Positions 5,302 through 6,268 of a stretch of DNA of 6,268 nt are shown one piece after another (positions within the stretch are counted from its first letter, which is position 1; every line of letters begins with the position of its first letter). The translations under genes were made by a program, and so were the position numbers. Where the stretch lies: assembly GCA_029982105.1 (NCBI GenBank), contig JARRCQ010000105.1, positions 1-6,268 of the forward strand. The letters run 5' to 3'. This stretch comes from Candidatus Atribacteria bacterium (GTDB lineage: Bacteria > Atribacterota > Atribacteria > Atribacterales > Caldatribacteriaceae). The notes under the pieces were generated by a model. That model was given only the letters and a program-made list of their open reading frames with translations, was not told the DNA's origin and searched no databases.

Positions 5302-6268
5302 ATGAATCCTATAATCCAAACTCAAAACATTATAAAGATTTTTCCTGGAGTCACAGCTCTTTCTGGTATTTCTTTTGACCTCTACCCCGGGGAAATCCAC
5401 TGTATTGTAGGAGAAAATGGAGCAGGTAAATCTACTTTTATAAAAATTTTATCCGGCTTTTTAAAACCCGACGGGGGAGAGATTCGAATTCGAGATAAAA
5501 TATACCGGTTTCTCACCCCCCATACTGCCCAAGCCTTAGGAATCCAAGTTGTATACCAGGAAAATATCCTGGTTCCTCAAATGAGCGTAGCAGAAAATGT
5601 CTTTGTAGGACGAGAACTTACTTCCTCCTGGGGGATGGTAAATCACCGCCAAATGGTGGAAGAGACCCAAAAAATTATAGATTCATTAGAAATCAAACTT
5701 TCTGCTCAAGAAGCAGTAGAAAATTTAAGTGTTGCTGAACAACAATTTGTCAAAATACTGCGAGCGCTGGCTTTAGAACCTCAGGTGTTAATAATGGATG
5801 AGCCCACAGCGGTGTTCAATGTAAAAGATGCTCAAATGGTTCTGGATTTGGCTCGTAGCATCAGCAAAAGAGGCATAGGGATAATATATATATCTCACCG
5901 TTTAGAGGAGATAATAGATTTAGCCGATCGTATCACTGTATTTAAGGATGGGAAAAAGGTAGCTTGCCATAATAATCGGGAAGAAAAAATTGATATAACT
6001 ACCATCACTAAAGAAATGGTAGGTAGAGAAATAAATCTGTTTTACCGACAAAAGAGAAAAACATTAGGTAAGCCCCTGTTAGAAGTAAAAGACCTCTGTT
6101 TGAGCGAAAATTCTCCTTTTATTTCTTTCTCTCTTCACGAGGGAGAGATATTAGGGGTGGCTGGGTTAGTGGGCTCAGGAAGAACAGAAATTATGAAAGC
6201 TTTATTTGGGGCAGGTAAAAAGTATTCTGGGGAAATATTTTACCGAGGAGAAAAAATAAATATCAATT
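5302..6268 (+). CDS. Sugar ABC transporter ATPase (RbsA/MglA type, two domains), 3' truncated by window end
   Basis: A frame open from the ATG at 5302 to the end of the window gives 322 residues of a protein that normally has about 500. The first nucleotide-binding domain is complete: Walker A GENGAGKST (37-45), Q-loop YQE (Gln86), signature LSVAEQQ (142-148), Walker B VLIMDEPTA (162-170, Glu167) and H-loop His199 in ISHR. The second domain starts at about residue 258. It shows the degenerate Walker A GLVGSGRTE (288-296) with Arg for Lys, as is normal for this family, so ATP hydrolysis is expected mainly in the first site. It would energise import of the ligand caught by the upstream binding protein; the permease gene should follow. 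After Walker B the usual TAAL/TSSL D-loop reads TAVFN. The ribosome site is weak (AAAAGGG, 14 bases before the ATG) and an in-frame TAG at 5290 excludes a longer start. Confidence 0.94.
   Translation, partial: MNPIIQTQNIIKIFPGVTALSGISFDLYPGEIHCIVGENGAGKSTFIKILSGFLKPDGGEIRIRDKIYRFLTPHTAQALGIQVVYQENILVPQMSVAENVFVGRELTSSWGMVNHRQMVEETQKIIDSLEIKLSAQEAVENLSVAEQQFVKILRALALEPQVLIMDEPTAVFNVKDAQMVLDLARSISKRGIGIIYISHRLEEIIDLADRITVFKDGKKVACHNNREEKIDITTITKEMVGREINLFYRQKRKTLGKPLLEVKDLCLSENSPFISFSLHEGEILGVAGLVGSGRTEIMKALFGAGKKYSGEIFYRGEKININ

Noticed and set aside
1..6268. CRISPR arrays, insertion sequences, tRNA or rRNA genes, prophage parts
   Set aside because: No spaced direct repeats, transposase motifs, terminal inverted repeats or recognisable RNA genes were seen; nearly all of the window is explained by normal genes.

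Overview
The window looks like one end of a metagenome or draft-genome contig from a low-to-moderate-GC bacterium, probably an anaerobe with two membranes. The first 14 bases match the 3' end of the Illumina Read-1 adapter, so the biological sequence starts at base 15. A two-membrane cell is inferred from the sugar-binding protein, which has an ordinary signal peptide (cut after VFA) and no lipoprotein cysteine, as expected for a soluble periplasmic protein. Groups such as Atribacterota, Thermotogota or Synergistota would fit, but the sequence alone does not fix the lineage.

Left part (15-3985, all on the minus strand): in transcription order there is a stand-alone bacteriohemerythrin, then a tightly packed operon yebC-ruvC-ruvA-ruvB-queH-DUF2905. 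Every junction in this operon overlaps (1, 17, 4, 8 and about 28 bases), which suggests translational coupling. RuvC cuts Holliday junctions and RuvAB moves them, YebC is a translation/regulatory factor, and QueH makes the last chemical change in queuosine synthesis. The final DUF2905 membrane protein is cut off by the contig end and is not a standard ATG/GTG/TTG ORF.

Right part (4185-6268, plus strand): a divergently transcribed sugar-type ABC importer operon. A periplasmic binding protein is followed by a strong 15-bp hairpin, two 12-bp palindromes, and a two-domain RbsA/MglA-type ATPase that runs off the right end. The permease gene would be expected just beyond. The 199-base gap between the hemerythrin and the binding protein holds back-to-back promoters.

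Most of the window is ordinary housekeeping sequence, and I see no convincing undescribed system. The points most worth a second look are the degenerate DNA-binding hairpins in RuvA, the missing standard start codon of the DUF2905 gene, the CxxC pair in the binding protein, and the palindrome cluster after the hairpin.
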